Source: Bacteroidota bacterium (GTDB lineage: Bacteria; Bacteroidota; Bacteroidia; AKYH767-A; OLB10). Taken from it: DNA of 64,000 nucleotides. The translations under genes were made by a program, and so were the position numbers. Positions 28,950 to 37,814 of this stretch are shown piece after piece. The DNA lies in assembly GCA_016713525.1 (NCBI GenBank), contig JADJOZ010000011.1:62001-126000 (forward strand), written 5' to 3'. Numbering within the stretch: position 1 is the stretch's first letter; each line of letters opens with the position of its first letter. Under the pieces are notes generated by a model, which worked only from the letters and a program-made list of their open reading frames with translations, was not told where the DNA came from and searched no databases.

Positions 28950-30740
28950 ATGAAAAAACAGCTACTACGAATTACTTTATTTGTGCTGCTTGCCTTACCT
29001 CTACTGGTAAATGGTCAGGATGCGCGTTTCTCGCAATATTTTAATAATACATTATCACTAAATCCGGGTACTGCTGGAAATGGCATTGAATACATTCGTG
29101 TAACAGGCATCTACAGAAATCAGTGGGCCGGAGTCGGAAATCCGTTTACCACGCAAGGGTTTGCAGTCGACAAAGTTGTGAACCGTGTTGGCCTTGGCGG
29201 GATAATTACCCGAAACGGAGCCGGTGATGCAGGAATAAGAACATTAAGTATTGCAGGAAATCTTTCCTATAACCTTCCACTTGGAGATGCTAAAGAACAT
29301 ATTCTTTCAGCAGGTGTTCAGGTAGGAATTTTCAATAAGAGTTTCGATCAGTCGAAAATGTCATTCGACAACCAATACAATCCTGATGCAGGATATGATC
29401 CTTCTATTAGTTCCGGAGAAATATTTACAAATACCAGCATTACACGTCCCGATGTGAATGTTGGAATATTCTGGCAACGTGGCTGGCTGAATAAAGATAT
29501 TCGCTTTAAGCCTTTTGCAGGAATCAGTCTGGCACACATTAACAGACCGAATGAAACATTCATCATCGACAATAACAAAATGCCGGTGAAGAAGAGTTTT
29601 TATTTCGGTGCGGGATTTATGGTTTCCGATCGTGCTGAGATACGACCATCTGCAATGATACTTCGTCAACAGGATTTTAAAGAAACAAATGTTGGTGCAT
29701 TGGTCAATTATCAACTCGATAATAAAAACGCCGTTCAACTTGGAGCTTATAACCGTTTTAATGATGCCTTAATTGCTTATGCCGGTTATCAGATGAATCT
29801 GGTTAAGGTTGGGATGAGTTATGATATCAACACCAGTTCATTAAGTACATCCGGAAAAGGAACGAATGCTTTTGAGCTTTCAATCACTTACTCTCCTCGT
29901 CCAAAACGTGCTAAAGAACCAAAAGAAATACTTCCAAATAAAAAGGTTGCTACTGATCCTGTGGAAACATTGGATTATGTAACTACAAGCATTGAAGTTC
30001 CGGAAGAATTAACAAACGACAGACCAGTAATACATCCCGCCCCAGCGGAACAAGTAACGGAACAACCGGTTGCAACCAAAGTTGTAGAGCAGGTTGCAGA
30101 AACACCGGTGAAGACCGCCGAAACACCTGTAGCAATTGCTGAACAACCTAAACAGGAACCTGCAGCAGCAACTCCGGTAGCGGTGAAAATTGAGGACTTC
30201 GATAAAGATGGCATTATTGATGCAGTGGACGACTGCCCATACATAAAAGGTTCAAAAGCAACTAATGGTTGTACAGATTCCGATAATGATGGAGTGATTG
30301 ATATGCAGGATGATTGTCCGATGGAAAGTGGTACCGCAGCAACAAAAGGTTGCCCCGATAAAACAAAAGCACAACCGGTGAACAGCCAGCAATTGATCAG
30401 GAAGTTTGATAACATCCTTTTTGAATCAGGAAAAACACGACTACGTACCGATGACATCTTCGATATTATTGAACGTGCGATAGATATTATGTATGCCGAT
30501 AAAGATGCAACCGTAATATTATCGGGACACACCGACAGTGAAGGTGATGCCTTCCAGAATATGGTGCTTTCGCAATCACGTGCCGATATGGTTAAGACTT
30601 ACATGGTGAAACAGGGAATAGATGAGAGCCGCATTAAAACCGTGACTTATGGTGAGACTATGCCGCTTGAAGATAATACCACTGTTGAAGGCAAACAATT
30701 AAACCGCCGTGTTGAAATAAATATTTTAAAAATTAAGTAG
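28950..30740 (+). CDS. PorP/SprF-family outer-membrane protein fused to TSP3 repeats and OmpA domain
   Basis: 596 residues. Signal peptide 1-22. Residues about 23-320 are the PorP/SprF beta-barrel: QDARFSQYFNNTLSLNPGTAG, YRNQWAGVGNPFTTQGFAVD, NRVGLGGIITRNGAGDAG. A Pro/Glu/Val/Thr-rich linker (about 330-405) leads to two thrombospondin type 3-like calcium repeats (DFDKDGIIDAVDDCP, DSDNDGVIDMQDDCP) and a C-terminal OmpA peptidoglycan-binding domain (NILFESGKTRLR, LSGHTDSEGD, LNRRVEINIL). SprF-like proteins escort type B cargo through T9SS; the added OmpA module would tether this one to the cell wall. It is coupled to the upstream cargo gene (4-base gap). Confidence 0.9.
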   Translation: MKKQLLRITLFVLLALPLLVNGQDARFSQYFNNTLSLNPGTAGNGIEYIRVTGIYRNQWAGVGNPFTTQGFAVDKVVNRVGLGGIITRNGAGDAGIRTLSIAGNLSYNLPLGDAKEHILSAGVQVGIFNKSFDQSKMSFDNQYNPDAGYDPSISSGEIFTNTSITRPDVNVGIFWQRGWLNKDIRFKPFAGISLAHINRPNETFIIDNNKMPVKKSFYFGAGFMVSDRAEIRPSAMILRQQDFKETNVGALVNYQLDNKNAVQLGAYNRFNDALIAYAGYQMNLVKVGMSYDINTSSLSTSGKGTNAFELSITYSPRPKRAKEPKEILPNKKVATDPVETLDYVTTSIEVPEELTNDRPVIHPAPAEQVTEQPVATKVVEQVAETPVKTAETPVAIAEQPKQEPAAATPVAVKIEDFDKDGIIDAVDDCPYIKGSKATNGCTDSDNDGVIDMQDDCPMESGTAATKGCPDKTKAQPVNSQQLIRKFDNILFESGKTRLRTDDIFDIIERAIDIMYADKDATVILSGHTDSEGDAFQNMVLSQSRADMVKTYMVKQGIDESRIKTVTYGETMPLEDNTTVEGKQLNRRVEINILKIK

Positions 30741-30743
30741 GTT

Positions 30744-31832
30744 ATGGAATTTCTGCTCCACCTTGTGACCCCTTTTGGACTATCAATGTTCATTACCATT
30801 TTGCTAATTCCGGTTTGGATATCGGTTTGCCGTAAATGGAAATTATTTGATGAACCCGATGGACGGAAGCACCATGTAACCATGACGCCGTCGATGGGTG
30901 GGATTGCGATTTATGCCGGATTATTTATTTCGTTTCTGGCCTTTGCAGAAATTACCGATCATGAAAAATTACGATTTCTATTTGGTGCAACTCTAATATT
31001 ATTCTTCACCGGATTCTTTGATGATTTAATGGATGTACCGCCTTTTAAGAAAATGATTTTTCAGGCAATAAGTACTTGTATTATTTACTATGGCGGATTC
31101 CGGATTATGAACCTCGATGGAATACTTTGGATTCATGAAATTCCTCTGTTGTTTCAATTGCCACTTACCTTGTTACTGGTTGTAATGTTCACCAATGCTT
31201 TCAATTTTATAGATGGTGTTGATGGATTAGCAGGTAGCTTAGGTGTAGTTGCTTCCAGCTGCATGGGTGCGTTGTTCTTCCACTATGGTAAGGAAGATTT
31301 TGCGGTATTATCATTCTGTGTTACAGGTGCTTTACTTGGATTCTTATTTTACAATTTCTCTCCTGCAAGAATTTTTATGGGGGATACAGGCTCGCTGGTT
31401 GTAGGCTTTTTGCTTGCCACCATGAGTATCGAATTGCTGAATACCGGAGTAAGTCAACCCGATATTGCAGTGAATCCGGCATTTATATTTGCACTCTTAT
31501 TTTTACCTTTATTCGATATTACCCGCGTATTCATCATCCGTATGCTGAACGGTTCATCGCCATTTCACGCCGATCGTAACCATTTACATCACCTCATATT
31601 GAGTCATGGTTTCGGTCACCGCAGCACAGCTCTTATGATGGCTTCTTTCAGTCTGATGTTTGTGATGCTTCAGGTATTAATGCCCGGCCTATCGGCTAAT
31701 TTATTCATCGTGATCAGTGTTGCGATGGCTCTGGCAATATTGAATACCAGGGTTATTGGTTGGCTTGCCACCATACATCATAAAATATTCGGCAACAGCA
31801 ATGCCCGGAATATTCGTATCCGGTCGAATTAA
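30744..31832 (+). CDS. WecA/MraY-family polyprenyl-phosphate sugar-1-phosphate transferase
   Basis: 362 residues with about ten membrane helices. Family motifs: FDEPDGRKHH near the start, GFFDDLMDVPP (DDxxD), NAFNFIDGVDGLAG, FMGDTGSLVVG and HADRNHLHH. The HADRNHLHH loop is typical of the WecA/TagO branch, which loads HexNAc-1-phosphate on undecaprenyl phosphate to start O-antigen or other surface glycans. It follows the PorP/SprF-OmpA gene by 3 bases, so the two are probably co-transcribed, an unusual partner for an early glycan enzyme. Confidence 0.88.
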   Translation: MEFLLHLVTPFGLSMFITILLIPVWISVCRKWKLFDEPDGRKHHVTMTPSMGGIAIYAGLFISFLAFAEITDHEKLRFLFGATLILFFTGFFDDLMDVPPFKKMIFQAISTCIIYYGGFRIMNLDGILWIHEIPLLFQLPLTLLLVVMFTNAFNFIDGVDGLAGSLGVVASSCMGALFFHYGKEDFAVLSFCVTGALLGFLFYNFSPARIFMGDTGSLVVGFLLATMSIELLNTGVSQPDIAVNPAFIFALLFLPLFDITRVFIIRMLNGSSPFHADRNHLHHLILSHGFGHRSTALMMASFSLMFVMLQVLMPGLSANLFIVISVAMALAILNTRVIGWLATIHHKIFGNSNARNIRIRSN

Positions 31833-31864
31833 TTGTTATTTTTTTAAGGAAACCTATATCTTTG
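31833..31864 (+). promoter_or_regulatory. Promoter of the M28 peptidase gene
   Basis: TTG (31833-31835), a 21-base spacer and TATCTTTG (31857-31864) fit the Bacteroidota consensus; the ATG follows after 19 bases. It separates this gene from the upstream operon. Confidence 0.55.
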
Positions 31865-31883
31865 GAAATCCTATTCCAAAGCT

Positions 31884-33260
31884 ATGATCCGTACCTTGTT
31901 AATCCTGATTGCCTTACTGCCGGCTTTTACCGGTCAAGCCCAACCAACCGATTCTCTGGTAATCCGCAAAATTTTCAACTATTGCCTGGAAGAGGGCAAA
32001 TCGTATGAATGGCTTGATTATCTCAGCAACAAAATAGGTCCCCGTTTAAGTGGATCAGTAGGTGCCGAAAAAGCCGTTGCCTGGGCAAAAATGGCTATGG
32101 AAGCTGAAGGAAATGGAAGCGTATCTCTTCAGGAAGTAATGGTTCCACATTGGGAACGTGGTACCAAACAAGAACTTACCGCAATTTCAGGAAACGAAAA
32201 GAAACAACTGCGCATTTGCAGTCTGGGTGGAAGTGTACCTACTCCAACTAACGGTGTGAGCGCAAACGTAGTTGAGATTCGTAATTTTGAAGAACTCGAA
32301 TACATGGGCCGTGAGAAGCTGGAAGGAAAAATTATATTCTTCAATGTTCCCATGGATCAAAAACATTACCACACTTTTCATGCTTATGGTGAATGTGGAA
32401 AATACCGTTATGCAGGAGCGGCACGTGCAGCGAAGTTTGGTGCTGTCGGATCCATAACACGATCGCTAACATTATCACTCGATGATTATCCGCATACCGG
32501 AGCTATGGGTTATGCCGATTCAGTGCCAAAAATTCCGGCTTGTGCTATTTCCACCAAGGGTGCCGATGAGCTGAGCAGGATGATTAAGTTAAATCCTGAA
32601 ACTAAAGTGGAATTAACAATGGATTGCCAATCGTTTCCTGATGTACTTTCTTACAATGTGATTGCAGAAATTAAAGGCTCTGTGTTTCCCGATGAAATTA
32701 TTGTAGTGGGCGGACACCTGGATGCGTGGGACAATGGCCATGGTGCTCACGATGATGGTGCAGGTTGTGTGCAATCGATGGAGCTGCTTCGCATATTTCG
32801 TGATCTGAAGATACAACCGAAAAGAACCATTCGTGTGGTGTTATTTATGAATGAAGAAAATGGGTTGAAAGGAGCTTTAAAGTATGCTGAAGTTGCTAAG
32901 GCAAAAGGTGAAAATCATATTGCTGCATTAGAATCAGATGCGGGAGGTTTTTCGCCACGGGGCTTTTCAAGTGAATGTAAATTTCCTGAAAAAACTGCAG
33001 TCTTTAATAAGTGGAAACCACTGTTTGAACATTACGGCATTTTTGAATGGCCCACTGATGATGGTGGTGGCGCTGATATTAACAGACTGGAAGATCAGGG
33101 CACTTTATTGATTGGATTAATGCCCGATTCGCAGCGCTATTTCGATTACCACCATACCGAAATTGATACCTTCGATAAGGTCAATAAAAGAGAGTTGCAT
33201 TTAGGTGCTGCCAGCATGGCATCATTGGTGTATTTGCTTTCGGAATATGGGGTGAAGTAA
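31884..33260 (+). CDS. Secreted M28 metallopeptidase (carboxypeptidase Q-like)
   Basis: 458 residues. Signal peptide 1-18 (ending GQAQ). Zn ligands: His in VVGGHLDAWD, bridging Asp in GAHDDGAG, Glu-Glu in FMNEENGLKGA (general base plus ligand), Asp in LESDAGGFSP and a late His in YHHTEIDTFD. A PA-like insert (about residues 110-250, GKIIFFNVPMD) precedes the catalytic core, as in CPQ/PGCP family enzymes that trim dipeptides or N-terminal residues. No T9SS domain is present, so the likely location is periplasmic. Intact frame. Confidence 0.9.
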   Translation: MIRTLLILIALLPAFTGQAQPTDSLVIRKIFNYCLEEGKSYEWLDYLSNKIGPRLSGSVGAEKAVAWAKMAMEAEGNGSVSLQEVMVPHWERGTKQELTAISGNEKKQLRICSLGGSVPTPTNGVSANVVEIRNFEELEYMGREKLEGKIIFFNVPMDQKHYHTFHAYGECGKYRYAGAARAAKFGAVGSITRSLTLSLDDYPHTGAMGYADSVPKIPACAISTKGADELSRMIKLNPETKVELTMDCQSFPDVLSYNVIAEIKGSVFPDEIIVVGGHLDAWDNGHGAHDDGAGCVQSMELLRIFRDLKIQPKRTIRVVLFMNEENGLKGALKYAEVAKAKGENHIAALESDAGGFSPRGFSSECKFPEKTAVFNKWKPLFEHYGIFEWPTDDGGGADINRLEDQGTLLIGLMPDSQRYFDYHHTEIDTFDKVNKRELHLGAASMASLVYLLSEYGVK

Positions 33261-33264
33261 AAAA

Positions 33265-33681
33265 TTACTCTTCCTCCTGTTGAAAAGAGCCCCGTGATTT
33301 TTTCTTATCACCCAACTTTTTCTTTTCTGTAAGACGTTCTTCCTTTGCTGATGCAGATGGTTTGGTATTCTTTCTGGGTTTCTTAATTAAGAGAGTCTTC
33401 TCAATCAGCTTCAAAAACTTTTCCTGAACTTTATCTTTATTCTTTAACTGCGTGCGTTCTTCTGAACTTACCATTCGCAAAATACCTTCTTCTGTCAACT
33501 TCGATTCCAGTTTTTGCATCAGCAGGGCCTGTTCATCGGGAGAAAAAACATTGGAGTTCACCACATCAAAATAAAGCTCGACCCGGGTGGCAACCTTGTT
33601 TACATTCTGGCCTCCTTTGCCTCCGGAAGTGGTGGCTTTAAACCAGACTTCTTTCAATAATCTATTTACATCAAAAGCCAT
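33265..33681 (-). CDS. arfB: Alternative ribosome-rescue factor ArfB (YaeJ), peptidyl-tRNA hydrolase
   Basis: 138 residues from ATG 33681 (MAFDVN); the in-frame TTG at 33690 overlaps the upstream gene's stop and is less likely. The release-factor motif is TSGGKGGQNVNKVATRVEL, with the catalytic GGQ. Pro-free helices follow and the C-terminal tail is very Lys/Arg-rich (LIKKPRKNTK...KKKLGDKKKSRG), as required to probe the empty mRNA channel of stalled ribosomes. It lies 5 bases after the omega-amidase stop, in an apparent operon with it and the aminotransferase. Confidence 0.92.
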   Translation of the reverse strand: MAFDVNRLLKEVWFKATTSGGKGGQNVNKVATRVELYFDVVNSNVFSPDEQALLMQKLESKLTEEGILRMVSSEERTQLKNKDKVQEKFLKLIEKTLLIKKPRKNTKPSASAKEERLTEKKKLGDKKKSRGSFQQEEE

Positions 33682-33686
33682 GGTAC

Positions 33687-34469
33687 TCAATTGGTGATTG
33701 TAAATTTGTCGGCATCTTTTGAAACCGGAAAGGTTGTCCGGAGCATTACCAATTCTGAAGCAGACAATGTTACGGTTGTTACACTTTCAGAACCCGGCTT
33801 GCAAGCTGCTATTTTCTTGCCCAGCGGATTGAGCACTACGCTGTCGCCGGAATATGGAATATCCTTGCCATCGGTACCAACCCTGTTAATTCCTGCTGTG
33901 AAACATTGATTCTCAATTGCCCTGGCAATCAGCAATTGCTTCCAGGCAAAACTTCTTCTTTTTGGCCAGTTGGCAACATAAATTAGCAGATCATATTCTT
34001 CCTGATTCCTGCTCCAGACCGGAAAGCGGAGATCGTAACAAATGAGCGGACAGATACGCCAGCCGTTTAGCAGAAACACTTTCCGTTTTTCACCTGCAGT
34101 ATAGGTAAGATGCTCATCCGCCATGCGAAATAAATGACGCTTGTCGTAGTGCAGCACTTTACCATCAGGTTGAGCCCAGATCAAACGGTTGAAATAATTC
34201 TTCTTATCCGCAATCACCAGACTACCCGTAACAACAGCCTGTTTTTCTTTGGCTGTTTGAAGCATCCAGGCAATGGTTTCGCCTTTCATTGTTTCATGAA
34301 CCTTACTTACATTCATCGTGAAGCCCGAAGTAAACATTTCAGGGAGAATAATAAGATCTGTTGAACCTTTCCGAATCGGTTTTATCAGTTTCGAAAAATG
34401 CTTTCGGTTAGATGCGTTATCTTCCCAATGCAATGAGGTTTGTAAGATGGTGATTCGAAGATCTTGCAT
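33687..34469 (-). CDS. Nitrilase-superfamily omega-amidase (YafV-like)
   Basis: 260 residues. The catalytic triad is visible: Glu in LIILPEMFTSGF, Lys in HYDKRHLFRM and Cys in PLICYDLRFPVWSRN. FTSGF and RHLFRMADEH are typical of omega-amidases (Nit2/YafV) that hydrolyse alpha-ketoglutaramate or alpha-ketosuccinamate. It follows the aminotransferase gene by 6 bases; that enzyme would make these ketoamides when glutamine is the amino donor. Cytoplasmic, intact. Confidence 0.88.
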   Translation of the reverse strand: MQDLRITILQTSLHWEDNASNRKHFSKLIKPIRKGSTDLIILPEMFTSGFTMNVSKVHETMKGETIAWMLQTAKEKQAVVTGSLVIADKKNYFNRLIWAQPDGKVLHYDKRHLFRMADEHLTYTAGEKRKVFLLNGWRICPLICYDLRFPVWSRNQEEYDLLIYVANWPKRRSFAWKQLLIARAIENQCFTAGINRVGTDGKDIPYSGDSVVLNPLGKKIAACKPGSESVTTVTLSASELVMLRTTFPVSKDADKFTITN

Positions 34470-34475
34470 AGCAAA

Positions 34476-35630
34476 TCAGATTTGACAAAGTTTAGCTGCT
34501 GCTTTCTCGAGTGTTTCATCTTCTTTTGCAAAACAGAAGCGCAGTATTTTATGATCAACCGGATTTTTGTAAAATACAGAAACCGGAATAGAAGCAACAC
34601 CAAATTCTTTGGTCAGACGAATGGCAAAATCTGTATCCTTTTCCTGGGAGATGGCGCTGTAATCGAATAACTGAAAATAAGAGCCCGAGCAAGCCAGCGG
34701 TTTAAAACGCGATTTTTTTGTCAGCTTCAGAAATAAATCTCTTTTCTGCTGATAAAACGCACTTATCGATTCATAAGAGGGAGTACTGTTCATATAATCG
34801 GCGAGGGCATATTGCAGTGGGGTGTTCACTGAGAAAACCATGAACTGATGTGCTTTGCGAAATTCAGCCATCAGATTTGCAGGAGCCATACAGTAGCCGG
34901 CTTTCCATCCTGTTGCATGATACGTTTTACCGAATGAAAAAACCACAAAACTACGTTCTGCCAATTTGGGATAACGCATTACACTCTGATGTTCGTAGCC
35001 ATCAAATATAATGTGTTCATAAACTTCATCACTCACAATTACAATATCGCGGTTGTGTGTAATTTTCTCCAACTGCAGCATATCTTTAGCTGTAAGGATA
35101 GAACCGGTAGGATTATGAGGTGTATTAATCATAATCATACGTGTCCGCTGATTCACCATCTTCTTGACTTCATTCCAGTCGATGTGAAAATCGGGGCCCT
35201 TTAATTGCAATTGCACCGGTATTCCGCCATTCAATTCTATTGCGGGAACATAACAATCGTATGCAGGTTCAAAAACAATCACTTCATCGCCTTCCTTAAT
35301 AATAGAAGTGATGGCAGTATAAATCGCCTGAGTACCACCGGCAGTAATTGTTATCTCCGTATCGGGATCGTAAGTTGCAGTATAAAGTTTTTCAATTTTA
35401 TTGCAAAGTGCTTGCCGCAAAGGTCTGTAACCGGGCATGGGTGCATACTGATTATGACCTGCAAGCATGTGCTCGTGGTAGAGACGGATTAATTCTGGCG
35501 AAACCGGAAAATCGGGGAAACCCTGCGACAGATTTATGGCACCATGTTCCTGTGCCAATCCCGACATAATGGTAAAAATGGTAGTGCCTGTTTTATGTAA
35601 TTTGGACTTAACTGTGCCTGGAAAATTCAT
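34476..35630 (-). CDS. PLP-dependent methionine/glutamine-type aminotransferase (YbdL-like)
   Basis: 384 residues. Class I/II fold: INLSQGFPDFP, AGHNQYAPMPGYRPLRQAL, TAGGTQAIYTAI, NTPHNPTGS, VSDEVYEHIIFDGYEH and the PLP lysine in FSFGKTYHATGWKAGY. The HNQYAPMPG and FGKTYHATGWK motifs are those of methionine aminotransferase YbdL and kynurenine/glutamine transaminase K. Paired with the adjacent omega-amidase it forms the glutamine transaminase-omega-amidase route, which regenerates methionine from its 2-oxo acid in methionine salvage. First gene of a minus-strand operon with the omega-amidase and arfB. Confidence 0.9.
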   Translation of the reverse strand: MNFPGTVKSKLHKTGTTIFTIMSGLAQEHGAINLSQGFPDFPVSPELIRLYHEHMLAGHNQYAPMPGYRPLRQALCNKIEKLYTATYDPDTEITITAGGTQAIYTAITSIIKEGDEVIVFEPAYDCYVPAIELNGGIPVQLQLKGPDFHIDWNEVKKMVNQRTRMIMINTPHNPTGSILTAKDMLQLEKITHNRDIVIVSDEVYEHIIFDGYEHQSVMRYPKLAERSFVVFSFGKTYHATGWKAGYCMAPANLMAEFRKAHQFMVFSVNTPLQYALADYMNSTPSYESISAFYQQKRDLFLKLTKKSRFKPLACSGSYFQLFDYSAISQEKDTDFAIRLTKEFGVASIPVSVFYKNPVDHKILRFCFAKEDETLEKAAAKLCQI

Positions 35631-35703
35631 AGGTATAACTGGTAGTAAAAGTAAATTTACTGCGAATTCCGGTGCAAAACCTTAACAAAGCAAGGTAATA
35701 AAT

Positions 35704-35770
35704 TTTAGTCCGTGATAATCACCTCATTAAAATGTTAACAATATCCCAATTCTGACAATCACGGACTAAA
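35704..35770. terminator. 13-bp perfect inverted repeat between minus-strand genes
   Basis: TTTAGTCCGTGAT (35704-35716) and ATCACGGACTAAA (35758-35770) are exact complements with a 41-base loop. It lies between the M28 gene stop and the aminotransferase start. The long loop is unusual for an intrinsic terminator, so it could be an operator or a small mobile hairpin. Confidence 0.45.
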
Positions 35771-35793
35771 TTCTTTTCAGAAAATAAAGTGCC

Positions 35794-37356
35794 TTATTCC
35801 TTAAAATCATTTTCCACATCCACTACAATCCGTTCCGACTGATTGGCCAGTTGCCAGGCTGTATTAAAAACCAATTTAGCGATTTTAGAAGTTTTATCGA
35901 AGTCAATTTTATCGATCGTATCGGTTGGCTTGTGATAATCGTCGTGGATACCTGTGAAATAAAATATCACCGGAATTTTATTCTTCGCAAAATTGTAATG
36001 ATCGGAACGGTAATAGAGTTTCATTTTATCGGATGGATCATTGTATTTATAATCGAGATCCAGGTTGCAGCAAAATTTGTTGGCATCTTCATTGATCCTA
36101 TGCAGTTGCGTGCTTAATTTATCGCTTCCGATAATGTAAGTATAATCGGGATTGGAAGCATGTGCAGAATCGAGCCGACCAATCATATCAATATTCAGAT
36201 TGGCAACTGTTTTTTCGAGTGGAAACACCGGATTTTTGGTATAAAATTCTGAACCCAGCAAACCTTTTTCTTCACCGGAAAAATTCAGGAACAAGATACT
36301 TCTTTTAGGACCTTTACCCGCTTTTTTTGCCTTCACAAACGCTTCTGCCATAGCAAGTAAAGAGGCGGAACCAGATCCATCATCATCGGCACCATAATAT
36401 ATTTTATCGCCACGTTTTCCCAGATGGTCAAGGTGTGCCGATATAACTATTACTTCATCCTTCAGCGAGGACCCTTCTACATAACCCAAAACATTGCGAC
36501 ATGATGTTTTTGCAATTTTGCTTGTGATAGAAATATCCTGATTAAGAGTCAAGGCAAATGATTTCTTCTTCTTCGTAATTCGTTTTTCATACGAGGAAAC
36601 CGTATAGCCGGCATGTTGTAAAAAATCGTTTGCCATTTCAGGTGTGATATAGGCTACGGGAATAATTTGTTTTGCCTCTTCATCGGGTAAAGCCAGTCGA
36701 CCTGAAACTAACCATCGACTGATGCGTTCGTAATTTTTCTTATAATCTTTCTGCACAAAAAGCACCGCTTTCGCATTGCGGTCTTTTGCCAGTTGAATTT
36801 TTTTCTGTCTGCCGCTTGACCAGGGACTTTCAGCACCACTTTTAGTAAATTGTGCAGAACCATCTTTTTTCAGTGGTTCACCTTCGAGGAGCATCACTAC
36901 TTTTCCATTGACATCAACACTACTGTAGTCGTTCCATGCAATTGTTGAATCCACTATTCCATAACCAACAAAAACAATATCGGTTGCTTCCAATTGAAGT
37001 TCAGCGCTATTATCGGTGAAGAAAAAATCACCTGACTGTTTATAGCTTTTTTTGCGGGTATCGATGGTCATGATACCGGCAATCAGATTTACGAGTGGAA
37101 ATTCCTGGAAGCGTGTACCATTTGCAAGAGTAGGAAGTCCAAGTTTTTCATATTGTGATGAGACATAATTCGCCGCCTTCACCATTCCCGGAGCAGCTGT
37201 TTCCCGTCCTTCCAGAGAATCGGAAGCTAATACTTCAAGATGTTGCTTGATTAATGACGGAGAAATATAATTACTGAAAAAAACAGCAGTGCTATCCTGT
37301 GCAACTGCAGTAAAAAATACAATCAGTAATTGTAAGGTGACAATTAATTTCTTCAT
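35794..37356 (-). CDS. Secreted M28 metallopeptidase with PA domain
   Basis: 520 residues. Signal peptide 1-19 (ending AVAQ). The N-terminal motif LASDSLEGRETAAPGMVKAA is characteristic of M28 aminopeptidases. A PA domain occupies about residues 110-250 (VNGKVVMLLEGEP, KAVLFVQKDY). Zn ligands: His in VISAHLDHLG, Asp in YGADDDGSG, Glu-Glu in SGEEKGLLGS, Asp in NIDMIGRLD and His in YRSDHYNF. Unlike the CPQ-like enzyme at 31884 it has the HLDHLG form. Probably periplasmic or outer-membrane associated; no T9SS signal. Confidence 0.9.
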   Translation of the reverse strand: MKKLIVTLQLLIVFFTAVAQDSTAVFFSNYISPSLIKQHLEVLASDSLEGRETAAPGMVKAANYVSSQYEKLGLPTLANGTRFQEFPLVNLIAGIMTIDTRKKSYKQSGDFFFTDNSAELQLEATDIVFVGYGIVDSTIAWNDYSSVDVNGKVVMLLEGEPLKKDGSAQFTKSGAESPWSSGRQKKIQLAKDRNAKAVLFVQKDYKKNYERISRWLVSGRLALPDEEAKQIIPVAYITPEMANDFLQHAGYTVSSYEKRITKKKKSFALTLNQDISITSKIAKTSCRNVLGYVEGSSLKDEVIVISAHLDHLGKRGDKIYYGADDDGSGSASLLAMAEAFVKAKKAGKGPKRSILFLNFSGEEKGLLGSEFYTKNPVFPLEKTVANLNIDMIGRLDSAHASNPDYTYIIGSDKLSTQLHRINEDANKFCCNLDLDYKYNDPSDKMKLYYRSDHYNFAKNKIPVIFYFTGIHDDYHKPTDTIDKIDFDKTSKIAKLVFNTAWQLANQSERIVVDVENDFKE

Positions 37357-37376
37357 GATAAAAAAATAATTCGCGA

Positions 37377-37814
37377 TTAAATTTTTTCAATTCTTTTCTG
37401 ATGACGACCACCTTCAAACGCTGTATTCATAAAGGTTTCGACCATCTGCAATGCCGTTTCATGTGAAACGAATCTAGCAGGTATGCACAGAACGTTAGCA
37501 TCGTTATGTTGACGTGCAAGAGCAGCAATTTCAACCGACCAGCAAAGTGCTGCACGAATACCTTTATGTTTATTAGCAGTGATGCAAACACCGTTTCCGC
37601 TTCCGCAAATAACAACACCCATTTCAACTTCACCGGATTCCACCTGAGTGGCGACCTGATGAGCAAAATCGGGATAATCTACTGAATCGGCGGAATGGGT
37701 TCCAACATCAACTAATGCAAAACCTGAATTAACTGTTTTCAGGGCAGTCTTGATCGATTCTTTACATTCAAAACCTGCGTGATCGGATCCAATGGCAATT
37801 GATGAAGTCGACAT
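37377..37814 (-). CDS. rpiB: Ribose-5-phosphate isomerase B
   Basis: 145 residues, normal RpiB length. IAIGSDHAGFECKESIK is the substrate-binding start; Cys in VVICGSGNGVCITANKHKGIRAALC is the catalytic base region and HNDANVLCIPARFV is conserved. It interconverts ribose-5-phosphate and ribulose-5-phosphate in the pentose phosphate pathway. A parS-like palindrome (37455-37470) lies within the coding sequence. Confidence 0.93.
   Translation of the reverse strand: MSTSSIAIGSDHAGFECKESIKTALKTVNSGFALVDVGTHSADSVDYPDFAHQVATQVESGEVEMGVVICGSGNGVCITANKHKGIRAALCWSVEIAALARQHNDANVLCIPARFVSHETALQMVETFMNTAFEGGRHQKRIEKI
37455..37470. promoter_or_regulatory. parS-like site 5, inside rpiB
   Basis: CGTTTCATGTGAAACG is a perfect palindrome with three mismatches to TGTTTCACGTGAAACA, two at the ends. 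It is 16 kb from the main cluster, and coding constraint makes it less certain. Confidence 0.4.
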
